Shown here piece by piece: positions 1-9,732 of a stretch of DNA of 64,000 bases. The position numbers and the translations under genes are program-made. Position 1 is the stretch's first letter, and each line of letters starts with the position of its first letter. The notes under the pieces are model-generated. The model did no database searches. It saw only the letters and a list, made by a program, of their open reading frames with translations, and was not told the origin of the DNA. The stretch is from Lentibacter sp. XHP0401 (GTDB lineage: Bacteria > Pseudomonadota > Alphaproteobacteria > Rhodobacterales > Rhodobacteraceae), in NCBI RefSeq assembly GCF_025751535.1, contig NZ_JAOWLC010000001.1, positions 186,001 to 250,000 of the forward strand. The letters run 5' to 3'.

Positions 1-106
1 GCGTTTCTGTCGGATGCAGGCGGAAAGTCAGGTGCACGTTTTCCACGATCCAGCCGAAAGGCGTGTAATCCTTGAGGTAAATCGTTTCCGGGCTGGATTG
101 TGTCAT
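1..106 (-). CDS. pepN: Aminopeptidase N, N-terminal fragment
   Basis: Only the first 35 codons lie in the window; the gene runs off the left edge. The minus strand reads MTQSSPETIYLKDYTPFGW and continues with a VHLTFRLHP-like stretch. This resembles the start of PepN-type M1 zinc aminopeptidases (the E. coli protein starts MTQQPQAKYRHDY and soon has DLTFDL). The family removes N-terminal residues from peptides in the cytoplasm. The catalytic HEXXH region is outside the window, so the call rests on the N-terminal pattern alone. It is divergent from malate synthase G, with about 200 bases between the start codons for both promoters. Confidence 0.72.
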   Translation of the reverse strand, partial: MTQSSPETIYLKDYTPFGWIVENVHLTFRLHPTET

Positions 107-304
107 GGTGCTGTCCTTCTGGCTATGTTGCGACGGTATGCGCCTGTGCTTGGGGCTTCAATAGGGGATCCCGCACCTTGGCAAATTGATTATCTTGAAA
201 ATCCTGAAGGTTTTTATGGCCTTCTTGATCATCCGGAAGATTGCGCGCTCTCGCCTGTGCGCGTTACAATTGACAGGATAGAACTTTGAAAGCAGGGGCA
301 TGGC

Positions 305-2446
305 ATGACCAAGCGTGTGGAACGGGCAGGACTACAAGTGGATGCGGTGCTTGCGCGCTTTCTTGAAGATGCGGCATTGCCCGAAACAGGGATAAGTGCT
401 GCGGCGTTCTGGAGTGGATTTGCCGCGATGCTCGCTGATTTGACGCCAAAGAACCGTGCGCTTCTGGACACACGCGAGAGCCTTCAAAACCAGATAGATG
501 CCTGGCACATGAAGCACCGCGATGTGCCGCATGATCATGAAGCCTACAAGGCGTTTCTAATCGATATCGGCTATCTGCTGCCTGAGGGTGAAGATTTTGA
601 GATTGATACACAGAATGTAGACCCCGAGATTGCTTTGATACCGGGGCCGCAGCTTGTGGTTCCGATCACCAATGCGCGCTATGCGCTGAATGCGGCCAAT
701 GCGCGTTGGGGCAGCTTGTATGATGTGCTCTACGGCACCGATGCGATGGGCTCAGAGCCGCCATCGGGCGGATACGAGCGCGGGCGGGGCGCAAGGGTTG
801 TTGCGAAGGCGCGCGTGTTTCTGGATGAGGCCTTTCCTATCGAAGGTACATCTCACGCAGATGCGCGACGCTATCATGTGCAAGATGGCCAGCTTTTGGT
901 GGATGACAGGCCGCTGCAAAGCCCCGAGAAATTTGTGGGTTACAAGGGTAACCCGAAAGCGCCAGACGCGGTTTTGTTGAAAAACAATGGCTTGCATGTG
1001 GAGCTGGTATTTGACCGCGCTCACCCAATTGGCAGCCACGATCAGGCGCTTTTGGCTGATATTCAACTTGAAAGCGCCCTGTCGGCGATTATGGATTGCG
1101 AAGATTCGGTGGCCTGTGTGGATGGTGAGGACAAAACGCTCGCCTATTCAAACTGGCTTGGGCTGATGAAAGGTGATCTCTCCGCTGAAATTGCCAAAGG
1201 CAGCAAAACAGTGAGCCGCCGCCTTGCGGAAGACAAGAGTTTTACCGCGCCTGACGGCAGCGAACTTGTGCTTAAAGGGCGCGCGCTGATGTGGGTGCGC
1301 AATGTCGGGCATCTGATGACCAATCCCGCAATACTCGACGCTAAGGGCGATGAGGTTTTCGAAGGCTTGATGGATGCGGCGATCACCACTCTGATCGCGA
1401 TGCATGACCTCAAGCGCGAGAGCGGAAACTCGGTGCATGGTTCGGTTTACATTGTGAAACCGAAGATGCACGGGCCAGCAGAAGTGGCCTTTGCCGACGA
1501 AATATTCGCCCGCGTTGAAGCTTTGCTTGGCTTGCCTGCGAATACCGTCAAAATTGGAGTAATGGATGAGGAGCGCCGCACTTCGGTGAACCTAAAAGAA
1601 TGTATCCGCGCGGCGAAGTCGCGGATAGCTTTCATCAACACGGGTTTTCTCGACCGCACAGGAGATGAAATCCACACTTCGATGGAAGCTGGACCGTTTA
1701 GCCGCAAGGATTTCATCAAGCGCAAGGGCTGGATCGGGGCGTATGAGAACCTAAATGTCGATATCGGCCTCGAATGCGGCTTGTCGGGCAAGGCCCAGAT
1801 CGGCAAGGGCATGTGGGCGATGCCTGATTTGATGGCGGCGATGTTGGAGCAAAAAATAGAACACCCGAAAGCGGGCGCAACCTGCGCTTGGGTTCCTTCT
1901 CCCACGGCGGCCACGCTGCATGCGCTGCACTATCACAAGATTGATGTGCTCGCGGTGCAAGCGAAGCTACGTAAAGGTGGGCGGCGAGCGCATGTGGACG
2001 GGATTCTGGAAATCCCGCTGGCGACGCATCGAAAGTGGACGAGCGATCAAATAATGCGCGAGGTTGAGAATAATGCGCAGGGCATACTCGGCTATGTTGT
2101 CCGCTGGATCGATCAGGGGATCGGTTGCTCGAAAGTGCCTGATATCAATGACGTAGGCTTGATGGAAGACCGTGCAACCTGCCGCATTTCGGCGCAAGCG
2201 CTGGCTAATTGGCTGCACCACAGCGTTGTGGATGCGCAGGCCGTAATGGTGGCCATGCGCAAGATGGCCGAGGTGGTAGACGGACAAAATGCCGGGGATG
2301 CTTCATATACCCCGATGGCGCCGGGCTTTGACGGAATTGCCTTTCAGGCGGCTTGCGATCTTGTTTTCAAAGGGCGCCAGCAGCCTTCCGGCTATACCGA
2401 ACCAGTGCTTCATGCGCGCCGTATTGAGCTGAAAGCCTCGCTCTAA
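305..2446 (+). CDS. glcB: Malate synthase G
   Basis: The 713-residue protein matches the usual length of the monomeric malate synthase G (about 720 residues). It condenses glyoxylate with acetyl-CoA to malate in the glyoxylate/glycolate pathway. Family-typical segments are the N-terminal [20 protein letters not shown] region near residue 50, [20 protein letters not shown] near 260, the [12 protein letters not shown] region near 335, and the [14 protein letters not shown] region near 390. The start ATG at 305 follows a weak purine-rich site (gggg). No glc regulator or glycolate oxidase gene adjoins it. Its last 4 bases overlap the end of the convergent pcaB gene. Confidence 0.96.
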   Translation: MTKRVERAGLQVDAVLARFLEDAALPETGISAAAFWSGFAAMLADLTPKNRALLDTRESLQNQIDAWHMKHRDVPHDHEAYKAFLIDIGYLLPEGEDFEIDTQNVDPEIALIPGPQLVVPITNARYALNAANARWGSLYDVLYGTDAMGSEPPSGGYERGRGARVVAKARVFLDEAFPIEGTSHADARRYHVQDGQLLVDDRPLQSPEKFVGYKGNPKAPDAVLLKNNGLHVELVFDRAHPIGSHDQALLADIQLESALSAIMDCEDSVACVDGEDKTLAYSNWLGLMKGDLSAEIAKGSKTVSRRLAEDKSFTAPDGSELVLKGRALMWVRNVGHLMTNPAILDAKGDEVFEGLMDAAITTLIAMHDLKRESGNSVHGSVYIVKPKMHGPAEVAFADEIFARVEALLGLPANTVKIGVMDEERRTSVNLKECIRAAKSRIAFINTGFLDRTGDEIHTSMEAGPFSRKDFIKRKGWIGAYENLNVDIGLECGLSGKAQIGKGMWAMPDLMAAMLEQKIEHPKAGATCAWVPSPTAATLHALHYHKIDVLAVQAKLRKGGRRAHVDGILEIPLATHRKWTSDQIMREVENNAQGILGYVVRWIDQGIGCSKVPDINDVGLMEDRATCRISAQALANWLHHSVVDAQAVMVAMRKMAEVVDGQNAGDASYTPMAPGFDGIAFQAACDLVFKGRQQPSGYTEPVLHARRIELKASL

Positions 2447-3771
2447 AGCGCGCGGACAGCCGCTGCAAAAGCGCGGGCCTCCTGCGGGGCCGCGCCAAGC
2501 TGTGCGCTCATGTTGAACACTTCTCCGAGCTCGACCTCTGGGTAGGCCTCTGCCGCGACTTGAGCGAGGTTTTTGCCTGTTTTGAGAGCAGTCGTGCAGA
2601 GTTCTTTGGTTTTATTCTGGGCTTCGGGCCGCGGCATATGGTCGGCGAGTGCGAAGGAGAGCGCCTCGGCAAAGATCATGCCTTGGCCGCTCTCAATATT
2701 GGCCTTCATCCGCTCGGAATTGGGCGATAAATCAGAGGCAAGCCGTTCAGCATGAACCAGCGCAGCTCCTGTGCCAAGCACGAGTTGGGGCAGCGTAAGC
2801 CATTCGGAGATCCAAGCTGCGCCATCGCGCTGTTGTTTGTGGGCTGCGGCACCTTGCAGAACGGAGTTGAGGGCGGTCACATGGGCGGCGAGTGCCATGA
2901 TGGCCCCCGCACCAACAGGATTTTGCTTTTGCGGCATGGTTGAAGAGCCACCAGCGCCGCCAAGCTGCACTTCGCCAAGGTCCGTCATTGTGAGTTCTGC
3001 GAGATCGGCGCCCATTTTCGCGAGCGTGTTTGTCAGCCGTGTGGCCCATGCCGCGAGGGTTGTGACGGGTGTTCTGTCATTGTGCCAGCTATAGGCAGGG
3101 TTGTGCAGCCCGAGGGCTTCGGCGAGGCCGGCCCGTATCTGTGCTGCCTTTGGGCCAAGCGCGCTGCTGGTGCCTGCCGCACCCGAGAGAGAGACCCAGA
3201 AGCCTGCGTCTTTCCGCGCGTCCATTTCATTGTAAAGCGCAAGCAAAGGGCGCCCCCAAGTCGCTGTGAGAGCGCCGAAACTCGTAGGGGTAGCGTGCTG
3301 CCCCCATGTGCGGGCAGGAAGTATGGTTTCACTATGCTGTTCAGATAATTCAGCAATGATATTAAGCTGGCGCTTTAATGTGGATAAGATGTGGGTAAAT
3401 GCCCTTTTGAGGCGCAACATCAAGGCCGTGTCGATGATATCTTGCGAGGTTGCCCCCCAGTGCAAATATTGCGCGTGCTCGGGGGCTTCGAGAGTTTTCC
3501 TCAAGGCGGCGACAAAGGCGGGAATGCTGACACCGTTTTGCGCGGTGGCTTCTGCAAGCCCCGCAGGGTCAATCTGCACTTCCATCGCAGCTCGGTGCAA
3601 AAACGCGCCACTGATTTCCGGGATCACGCCAAGTTCGCCTTGCACCTTGGCAAGTGCGCCCTCGACCAAAAGCAAAGCACGCATTTCGGCGCTGTCGGTG
3701 AAGAGTGCGGCAAGATCGCCTGTTTGGAAGAGTTTGGAGAGGTGCAGGCTGTCAAAGACGGAAGCGGCCAT
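2443..3771 (-). CDS. pcaB: 3-carboxy-cis,cis-muconate cycloisomerase
   Basis: A 442-residue member of the fumarase/aspartase superfamily. The signature [15 protein letters not shown] is at about residues 271-285 and HWGATSQD at 104-111. PcaB converts 3-carboxy-cis,cis-muconate to 4-carboxymuconolactone in the protocatechuate branch of the beta-ketoadipate pathway. I use the ATG at 3771, giving [15 protein letters not shown]; it overlaps the pcaD stop as TAATG, a usual coupling arrangement. An in-frame extension to 3840 would lie wholly inside pcaD. Adenylosuccinate lyase shares the fold, but the pcaD neighbour favours PcaB. Confidence 0.9.
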   Translation of the reverse strand: MAASVFDSLHLSKLFQTGDLAALFTDSAEMRALLLVEGALAKVQGELGVIPEISGAFLHRAAMEVQIDPAGLAEATAQNGVSIPAFVAALRKTLEAPEHAQYLHWGATSQDIIDTALMLRLKRAFTHILSTLKRQLNIIAELSEQHSETILPARTWGQHATPTSFGALTATWGRPLLALYNEMDARKDAGFWVSLSGAAGTSSALGPKAAQIRAGLAEALGLHNPAYSWHNDRTPVTTLAAWATRLTNTLAKMGADLAELTMTDLGEVQLGGAGGSSTMPQKQNPVGAGAIMALAAHVTALNSVLQGAAAHKQQRDGAAWISEWLTLPQLVLGTGAALVHAERLASDLSPNSERMKANIESGQGMIFAEALSFALADHMPRPEAQNKTKELCTTALKTGKNLAQVAAEAYPEVELGEVFNMSAQLGAAPQEARAFAAAVRAL

Positions 3772-4559
3772 TAGATGTGTCCGATTTCGGTTAGGAAGGT
3801 CGATAGAAGGGCGGCGTAGGCCTCGGGCTGCTCGACGCAAGGTAAATGCCCTGCGCGACGGATGATCTCGAAGCGCGAACCCGGAATGAGCGCGGCTGTT
3901 TCGCGTACGAGGTCTGGGGGCGTTGAGCCGTCTTCCGAACCCGCAATCGCCAATGTGGGGAGGCGCAAACCTGATGTGGGGGTGATGAAATCAGTTCCCG
4001 CGATAGCCGAGGAGCAACCGATATAGCCAGCTTGTGGCTGACGAATGAGCATGTTGCGCCAAGCGGCGAAGGCATCGTTTTTGCGAAACTCGGGGGCAAA
4101 CCAGCGTTCAAGGATATTATCGGCCAGCGCCTCTATTCCTCCGGAACCAACTGCTGAAATGCGGTCCTGCCACATCTGGCGTGTGCCGATTCTGGCCGCC
4201 GTGTTGGAAAGCACAAGCCCGCGCACCAGATCAAGCCGCTTGACGGCCAGCCCCTGAGCGATCATTCCGCCTATCGAAAGGCCGACGAAAACGCAATCTT
4301 TCACTTCCAGATGATCGAGCAGCGCCTCGGCATCACGTACAAGCGTGCCCATAGCGTAGGGCGCGGGCGGGCAATCGGATAGGCCATGGCCGCGCTTGTC
4401 ATAGCGGATGAGGCGCAGGCCAGCGGGCAGAAGGGGGAGAACATCGTCCCACAGCCGCAGGTCGGTTCCGAGGGAGTTCGAAAAGACAACGGCAGGGCCA
4501 TCGCGTGGGCCTTCGTCTTTATAGTGCAGGTTGATCTCGTCGAGTCTTGCAATTCTCAT
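3771..4559 (-). CDS. pcaD: 3-oxoadipate enol-lactonase
   Basis: A 262-residue alpha/beta hydrolase. The nucleophile elbow is GLSIGG with Ser95, the oxyanion-hole region is FSNSLG near residue 27, an acid residue lies in AGSEDGSTP, and the catalytic His is in the RRAGHLP region near the C-terminus. PcaD opens 3-oxoadipate enol-lactone to 3-oxoadipate, the step after muconolactone decarboxylation. It is translationally coupled to pcaB (1-base overlap) and overlaps the upstream EEP gene by 4 bases (ATGA). The dioxygenase (pcaHG), decarboxylase (pcaC) and a PcaQ-type regulator are not in the window. Confidence 0.88.
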   Translation of the reverse strand: MRIARLDEINLHYKDEGPRDGPAVVFSNSLGTDLRLWDDVLPLLPAGLRLIRYDKRGHGLSDCPPAPYAMGTLVRDAEALLDHLEVKDCVFVGLSIGGMIAQGLAVKRLDLVRGLVLSNTAARIGTRQMWQDRISAVGSGGIEALADNILERWFAPEFRKNDAFAAWRNMLIRQPQAGYIGCSSAIAGTDFITPTSGLRLPTLAIAGSEDGSTPPDLVRETAALIPGSRFEIIRRAGHLPCVEQPEAYAALLSTFLTEIGHI

Positions 4560-5773
4560 GACTGTTGGTCTTCCTCAAAGAGCGACATATGGGCGATAAT
4601 CTGGCCGTGGTCCGAAGCTAGTTTGTTATAGGGCGCTTCGGCGTGGGAGCCATCGGTGATGTGGTCATTGAAGACAGAGAAATATTCCATCTGTCCTATC
4701 TGGTCGTGACCCCCGGTGACAAAATGACGGGACATATAAATCTGGTCGATCGATTCATAAACGCCGGCAAAGGCAGAAGTATAGACCATGTCACGCAGGC
4801 TTTGGCGCACGAAGAGTTTCTCGGCGGAATGAAGGCGCATTTGCTCGACTTGGGCGGTGATGGCCGCGTGTTCCTCAGCGGAGTAGCGGTCGCCATAGTC
4901 CTTGGCGTCGTGGCGCAACATCCATTGGTAGTTTTTAAAGGGCACTTCACCTGAAATTATCTCGGAGCTGACAGCATGTTCGCCATCGTTAAAGTCGCCT
5001 AAGACCATAACGGGGTTACCAGCCTTAAGTTCTTCAATGATCTCGCGGCGTAAGACCCAAGCCTCGGCCATGCGTCGAGTGGCAGCACGCAAAGAGCCGA
5101 GCGCGCGGCCGATTGGGTCATAATCCGTCAGGTTTTCCTCAGGCGCAAACTCGGCCCCTTTGGGGCGGATAAACTCGCCAAGCTTTGACTTGAGGTGGGA
5201 GTTGAACACGGTGATGATTTTGTCACCAATCGGGATGCGTGCCTTGATTACAGGGCGGGAAAGGCGGCGGATACGAAAGTAACCAGCATCGCCTGCCTCC
5301 AGCCCGCGCAGAGGCTGAAAAGGAATATCGAGCGGCGTTTCAAGGTCTTGCAGCACTTCGGGTTGTCCGACAAAGCCGAAGCGTGACAGAATCGCGAGGC
5401 CTGGGCGGCGCTGGCCTGGTGTGCCGCTGTCAGCAGAGTTGGGTGCAAAGGCCAGCGTGCCGCTTGCATAGGTCTCAACCGCGAGTTTTCGAAAGATGAC
5501 TTTACGGTGATAACGCTTTGATTTATCAGGGATTGTGGCAGCATTGAGCGCGGTGGCGCGGGCATTGGCTTCCTCGATCACGGCTTGCAACGCGTCTTCG
5601 TCGAAAATTTCCTGAAAGCAGACAATATCGGCGTCCATTGATAGGAGCTGATCCGCGAGCCAGTCTTCCTTCCAAGCGTATTCCTCAGGCGTATAGGTCT
5701 GGAATTCGTAATATTCCTGATCAGGGCCGATAAGGTTTTTGACGTTGAACGAAGCGATTGTGAAGCGGGTCAT
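4556..5773 (-). CDS. Endonuclease/exonuclease/phosphatase-family protein
   Basis: 405 residues with the DNase I-like metal-dependent fold. Motifs in order are FNVKNL (residues 9-14), DADIVCFQEIFDE near 50, FNSHLKSKLGEF near 205, VMVLGDFNDG near 270, and a terminal SDHGQI element. These are the Asn, Glu, Asp/Asn and Asp-His residues expected of an active phosphodiesterase or phosphatase. The substrate is unknown. It is first in a leftward operon with pcaD and pcaB, with a 4-base overlap, but no established link to aromatic catabolism is known to me, so the co-transcription may be incidental. No signal peptide is seen. Confidence 0.8.
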   Translation of the reverse strand: MTRFTIASFNVKNLIGPDQEYYEFQTYTPEEYAWKEDWLADQLLSMDADIVCFQEIFDEDALQAVIEEANARATALNAATIPDKSKRYHRKVIFRKLAVETYASGTLAFAPNSADSGTPGQRRPGLAILSRFGFVGQPEVLQDLETPLDIPFQPLRGLEAGDAGYFRIRRLSRPVIKARIPIGDKIITVFNSHLKSKLGEFIRPKGAEFAPEENLTDYDPIGRALGSLRAATRRMAEAWVLRREIIEELKAGNPVMVLGDFNDGEHAVSSEIISGEVPFKNYQWMLRHDAKDYGDRYSAEEHAAITAQVEQMRLHSAEKLFVRQSLRDMVYTSAFAGVYESIDQIYMSRHFVTGGHDQIGQMEYFSVFNDHITDGSHAEAPYNKLASDHGQIIAHMSLFEEDQQS

Positions 5774-5797
5774 GGTCGGCCTTTATGTGCGCAAATG

Positions 5798-5817
5798 CCT
5801 GCCCATGGTTGGGCAGG
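5798..5817 (-). terminator. Hairpin after EEP gene start / upstream of threonine dehydratase end region
   Basis: A perfect 8-bp stem CCTGCCCA / TGGGCAGG with loop TGGT. It lies between the end of the dehydratase gene (5843) and the start of the EEP gene (5773), both leftward. No strong T run follows in the direction of transcription, so it is at best a weak terminator or an mRNA-end stabiliser. Confidence 0.45.
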
Positions 5818-5842
5818 GTTCAGGCTGTGTCAAGTCAAGGGC

Positions 5843-6814
5843 TTAGCTGAGGGTCGCGAGCGCTTGTGAGAAGACGTCAGCATCGACATTACCGCCTGTG
5901 GCCACGGCGATGAGCGCGGGGGCGTCTGTTTTATCGGCGTGAAAGAGCGCCGCCGCGAGGCCGACCGCACCACCAGGTTCAACCACAATTTTGAGGCGCT
6001 GATAGGCGAGGGCCATAGCTTTGAGCGCTTCTTCCTCACTCACAACCATCCCTGCGCCGCAGTGTTCGGCCATGATCGGGAAGGTCAAATCACCGGGCTG
6101 CGGCGTGATGATCGCATCACAAAGCGAGCCTGAAAGCTGCGCGTTACGCTTGATTTCTCCAGAGGCAAGCGAGCGGGTGACATCGTCAAAGCCTTTGGGT
6201 TCGCAGGGGCGCACTTTAAAGGCAGGCGCATCTGCCGCCAAAGCCAGCGCAATGCCAGAGGTAAGGCCACCACCGCCACAGCAGACCAGCACTTCAGCTT
6301 GTGTTATGCCTTCCTCCGTTGCTTGTTCGGCAATTTCGAGCCCTGCTGTGCCTTGGCCTGCAATGACCAATGGCTCATCGTAGGGCTTGATCAATGTCAA
6401 TCCGCGCTCCTTGGCCAGTCGTGCTCCGATAGCGTCGCGGTCTTCTGTCGCGCGTTCATAAAGCACAACTTCAGCGCCTAAAGCACGGGTGTTGGCGATC
6501 TTTAGGCGCGGGGCGTCAGAGGGCATGATGATGACGGCAGGAACGCCATGAAGCGCTGCGGCGTAGGCGACTCCCTGAGCGTGGTTGCCCGACGAAAATG
6601 CAATGACACCGTTCTTGCGCTCGTTTACGGGCAAGCCTGATAAGGCTGACCAGCCGCCACGAAACTTGAAAGACCCTGTGTGCTGGAGGCATTCGGCCTT
6701 CACAAAGACAGGCTTGCCAGCGATTTCGTCAAGGAACGGAGAGGAGAGCAGGGGCGTGCGGCGGCCATGGCCTTTGAAACGCTGTGCTGCGGCGCGGATC
6801 ATGTCGATGTTCAT
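5843..6814 (-). CDS. Threonine/serine dehydratase (PLP-dependent)
   Basis: A 323-residue fold-type II PLP enzyme. SFKFRGG holds the Schiff-base lysine (K50), SSGNHAQG is the substrate loop, and CCGGGGL is the phosphate-binding loop near residue 175. It has no C-terminal ACT domain, so it is the short biodegradative/serine-racemase-like type rather than the isoleucine-biosynthetic IlvA. The likely reaction is threonine or serine to 2-oxobutyrate or pyruvate plus ammonia. I use the ATG at 6814, which overlaps the stop of the upstream hydrolase as ATGA; an in-frame ATG at 6829 is possible. It is the last gene of a three-gene leftward operon. Confidence 0.86.
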   Translation of the reverse strand: MNIDMIRAAAQRFKGHGRRTPLLSSPFLDEIAGKPVFVKAECLQHTGSFKFRGGWSALSGLPVNERKNGVIAFSSGNHAQGVAYAAALHGVPAVIIMPSDAPRLKIANTRALGAEVVLYERATEDRDAIGARLAKERGLTLIKPYDEPLVIAGQGTAGLEIAEQATEEGITQAEVLVCCGGGGLTSGIALALAADAPAFKVRPCEPKGFDDVTRSLASGEIKRNAQLSGSLCDAIITPQPGDLTFPIMAEHCGAGMVVSEEEALKAMALAYQRLKIVVEPGGAVGLAAALFHADKTDAPALIAVATGGNVDADVFSQALATLS

Positions 6815-7629
6815 AACAGGTCTGTCCATTTTAGAAGGGTGGTGAGGGATTCTGGCTCGTCAAGATACGGCACATGGCCGCGATCGGGGATCTCCGCGGC
6901 AATCATATCTGGGCGACGATCCTGCATTTTGAGGAAGGTAGTCTTGGCGAGCAGGTTCGAGTTTTCTCCGCGCAGGGCGCAAAGTGGCAAGCCTGCAAGC
7001 GCTTCAAACATTGGCCAAAGATCGGGCAGTTCTGCATCAAGGGCGGCAAGGACGCCCGTGCGCAGGGCGGGGTCATAGGTCAGCTCAAGACCCGTATCAC
7101 CTTGGGTGTAGAGCCGCGTTATTTCTTCCCGAAACCGGCTGGTAGGGACATTGTAAAACCCCTGAGCCAAGTCGGGCCAGATTTCGAGTAAGGCATCATA
7201 GCTTTTGAAGGCTGGCCTTTTTCCGATATAGCTTGAAATGCGCTCAAGTCCCGCGCGATTTAACTCGGGGCCGACATCGTTAAGCGCGACGCCAAGCAGT
7301 CTGTCTTTGACCGTGGCGGCAAGGGTCATAGCGATGAACCCGCCGCGCGATGTGCCAAGAATTGCGACTTTGGGGAGGGCGAGATGGTCTATGAGTTCAA
7401 CAACATCACGCGCCTCGATGAGGGGGGTATAAGTTGCAGGGTCGGCCCAGTCTGATTGTCCGCGACCGCGATAATCAAGCCGTATCATGCGCAGATGCGA
7501 AAGATGAGGCGCAACAAAATCAAAGTCGCGCCCGTCGCGTGTAAGGCCTGCGAGGCACAATAGCGGCGTACCTGTTCCTTCGTCCGTATAGTGAAGCGCA
7601 AGCCCGTCTGATGTCTGAAAGCTAGGCAT
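6811..7629 (-). CDS. Alpha/beta hydrolase
   Basis: 272 residues. The nucleophile elbow is GTSRGG (Ser94), the strand-3 segment is RLDYRGRGQSDW, and a C-terminal PDRGHVPYLDEP carries the catalytic His. The start ATG at 7629 overlaps the end of the upstream HAD gene by 8 bases. An in-frame extension further upstream would run entirely through that gene and lacks homology-like sequence. This esterase/lactonase-type fold does not reveal the substrate. It sits between a haloacid-dehalogenase-like protein and a threonine dehydratase, in one overlapping leftward operon. Confidence 0.82.
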   Translation of the reverse strand: MPSFQTSDGLALHYTDEGTGTPLLCLAGLTRDGRDFDFVAPHLSHLRMIRLDYRGRGQSDWADPATYTPLIEARDVVELIDHLALPKVAILGTSRGGFIAMTLAATVKDRLLGVALNDVGPELNRAGLERISSYIGKRPAFKSYDALLEIWPDLAQGFYNVPTSRFREEITRLYTQGDTGLELTYDPALRTGVLAALDAELPDLWPMFEALAGLPLCALRGENSNLLAKTTFLKMQDRRPDMIAAEIPDRGHVPYLDEPESLTTLLKWTDLL

Positions 7630-8320
7630 GGTTTCTTTCGGCGACCAAAGCGGCGAGTGTGCTGAGATCTGATAATGTGTGTTGGGGCGTGCCTGCAAGC
7701 CTATCCATCGGAGCCTTGAGACGGTTGACCCATGCGGTTTCAAATCCAAAGCCCGAAGCACAGCCTGCATCCCATCCGTTGGAGGAGACAAACAGCACTT
7801 CGTCACGCGCCACATCAAGCGCGGTTTCGATCATAGCGTAGACTTTGGCGGCAGGTTTGAAGATGCGCACGTCTTCAACCGAGAGCACAGCGTCAAACTG
7901 ACCTGTGAGGCCTGCCGAGACGATCGCGCCGCCAAGCATATCGGGCGAGCCGTTTGAGAGAATCGCGGTTTTCAGGCCGCTTGCGCGCAAATCTGCCAGC
8001 ATGGCAGGCACCTCGGGGTAAGCTGTGAGATTGAAATAAAGCTGCAAAAGCCTCTCGCGCAACTCGAGGTGTCCAGCTAGGCCCGTGGCCTCAAGCGCAT
8101 AGTCGAGGCCATCTTGGGTGACCTGCCAGAAATCAATATGATCGCCAGTGACAGCGCGCAGCCATGTGTATTGCAGCTGCTTGTCACGCCAGAGTTCAGC
8201 AAGGCTTTGCCAAGTGCCGGCAAGCTCGGGGTAAGCTGGCTCGTTCGCAGCTTCTCTTGCGGCGGCCGATACGTCAAATAATGTTCCGTAAGCGTCAAAG
8301 ACGCAGGCTGAAACTGGCAT
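7622..8320 (-). CDS. Haloacid dehalogenase, type II (HAD superfamily)
   Basis: 232 residues. It carries the type II 2-haloacid dehalogenase/epoxide-hydrolase-subfamily motifs: VFDAYGTLFD with the Asp9 nucleophile, ILSNGSPDML near residue 118, and FVSSNGWDAGCASGFG near 180, followed by WVNR. Members hydrolyse L-2-haloacids such as 2-chloropropionate, although many annotated genes are untested. I use the ATG at 8320; the 26 in-frame codons upstream do not look like the family N-terminus. It is first in the operon with the hydrolase and the dehydratase. Confidence 0.85.
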   Translation of the reverse strand: MPVSACVFDAYGTLFDVSAAAREAANEPAYPELAGTWQSLAELWRDKQLQYTWLRAVTGDHIDFWQVTQDGLDYALEATGLAGHLELRERLLQLYFNLTAYPEVPAMLADLRASGLKTAILSNGSPDMLGGAIVSAGLTGQFDAVLSVEDVRIFKPAAKVYAMIETALDVARDEVLFVSSNGWDAGCASGFGFETAWVNRLKAPMDRLAGTPQHTLSDLSTLAALVAERNHA

Positions 8321-8495
8321 CGCATCCCCCCAAAAAGATGTGCTGGATAAACTCTCGCGCAGGGGCCGGTAAAGGTCAATGCCAAGGGCTGTTTGCAATC
8401 AGGCGCTTGGGTGTTTATCTTGCGCCAGAGCCTGAGAACCTGCGCAAAAGAGCGCGGCCTCTAAATTCACATTCCCCAATAGAACTGGATATACG

Positions 8496-8924
8496 ATGAG
8501 CGAAGTTAAGAGCGGTGATACCGTGCGTATTCATTATACTGGCACATTGAGCGACGGCTCTGTGTTTGATTCAAGCCAAGGCAGCGAGCCTTTGGAATTT
8601 GTAGTCGGATCCGGCCAGATCATTCCTGGCCTTGATGTTGCTTTGCCCGGTATGACCGTCGGCGAGGAAAAGCGTGTCGAGATCGCAGCAGATGATGCTT
8701 ATGGCCCGCACCACGCAGAAGCACGCCAGGAAGTGTCACGCTCCGAGATTCCTGCGGATATTCCGCTTGAAGTTGGCTTGCAGCTTCAGGCCAAAAACGA
8801 GCGTGGCGAGATTATGCCCCTCACGGTTGCCGAAGTGAGTGAAGAAACCGTTGTGCTGGATGCCAATCATCCGCTGGCGGGCAAAGACCTGGCGTTCGAG
8901 ATTGAACTCGTCGCTATCAACTGA
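8496..8924 (+). CDS. SlyD-like FKBP-type peptidyl-prolyl cis-trans isomerase
   Basis: 142 residues. The FKBP core begins VRIHYTGTLSDGSVFDSS, and GSGQIIPGLDVALPGM forms the isomerase pocket around residues 47-62. The segment around residues 70-120 is the inserted IF chaperone flap of SlyD proteins. The His/Cys-rich metal-binding tail of E. coli SlyD is absent. It is expected to be a cytoplasmic prolyl isomerase/chaperone. A strong GC-rich hairpin follows the stop. It is a single-gene unit divergent from the HAD operon, with 175 bases between. Confidence 0.92.
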   Translation: MSEVKSGDTVRIHYTGTLSDGSVFDSSQGSEPLEFVVGSGQIIPGLDVALPGMTVGEEKRVEIAADDAYGPHHAEARQEVSRSEIPADIPLEVGLQLQAKNERGEIMPLTVAEVSEETVVLDANHPLAGKDLAFEIELVAIN

Positions 8925-8931
8925 CGAATAC

Positions 8932-8957
8932 GGGCGGGTTTGAAACAAAACCCGCCC
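8932..8957 (+). terminator. Hairpin after FKBP gene
   Basis: A perfect 10-bp stem, GGGCGGGTTT / AAACCCGCCC, with a 6-base loop, 8 bases after the FKBP stop. A T run does not follow the stem, so termination efficiency is uncertain. The AAA/TTT edge of the stem is typical of weak bidirectional terminators. Confidence 0.6.
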
Positions 8958-9036
8958 AAGTCTCGCGAAACCTTGATTGGTGAGTGAGAGCCTCTTTGCG
9001 CTATGTCTTTCGGGACCAGACCAAAGGAGGCGGCCC

Positions 9037-9732
9037 ATGTGGCGCAGCATAGCACTCGCACTTTTGATGCTCTCAGGAATTGCCGCACAGGCTGACGCCC
9101 AAGAGCGTAAGCTTATTGTTGTGGAACTTTTCACCTCGCAGAGTTGTTCAAGTTGCCCGCCTGCCGATGCTTTCTTACATGAGTTGGCGGGGCGCAATGA
9201 TGTGCTCGCTCTGGGGCTGCATGTTGATTACTGGGATTATATCGGCTGGAAAGATACATTCGGCCAGCACGCCTTTTCCGAGCGTCAGCGGGCCTATGCG
9301 AAAGTCGGCGGGCGGCGCTCGGTTTACACTCCTCAGATGATTGTGAATGGCGAACAACATGTTGTGGGAAACCATCCTAAGGAAGTGAATGCGCTGATCA
9401 AGCTGCATCAGTCGCAACCCGAGAGAGCCCGCATCGAGGTGCGCCGCGATGGCGGCCGTGTGCAGATTGCAGCGCAAGCGGAAGGAAACGGGCAGGCGGC
9501 AGTCTTGCTGGTGAGTTATATGTCAAATGGTGTCGCCAATATTCATAAGGGCGAGAATGAGGGTAAAGAACTCAACTACGCAAATATCGTTACTGACATT
9601 AAAGTGCTCGAAATCTGGGATATGAAACGTCCGCTTGAATTGAGTGCTCGCGCGCCTGACGCCGAGAACCTTGCCGTTGTCTTGCAAAGCCGTGGCCACG
9701 GACCAATCCTTGCCGCAGCGCGCGTAAAATAA
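9037..9732 (+). CDS. Secreted DUF1223 thioredoxin-like protein
   Basis: 231 residues. It has a Sec signal peptide (about residues 1-21, ending AQADA), then VVELFTSQSCSSCPPAD, the DUF1223 hallmark with a CXXC pair (Cys37, Cys40), and YTPQMIVNG near residue 105. The fold is thioredoxin-like and the protein is probably periplasmic; its biochemical role is not established. The ATG at 9037 is chosen because AAAGGAGG lies 8 bases upstream; an earlier in-frame start at 8977 would hide the signal peptide. Its stop abuts the convergent YeeE/SoxT-type permease gene without a spacer. Confidence 0.88.
   Translation: MWRSIALALLMLSGIAAQADAQERKLIVVELFTSQSCSSCPPADAFLHELAGRNDVLALGLHVDYWDYIGWKDTFGQHAFSERQRAYAKVGGRRSVYTPQMIVNGEQHVVGNHPKEVNALIKLHQSQPERARIEVRRDGGRVQIAAQAEGNGQAAVLLVSYMSNGVANIHKGENEGKELNYANIVTDIKVLEIWDMKRPLELSARAPDAENLAVVLQSRGHGPILAAARVK

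Noticed and set aside
2443-4559. A full protocatechuate (pca) operon
   Set aside because: Only pcaB and pcaD are present; no dioxygenase, decarboxylase, thiolase or regulator gene is found near them.
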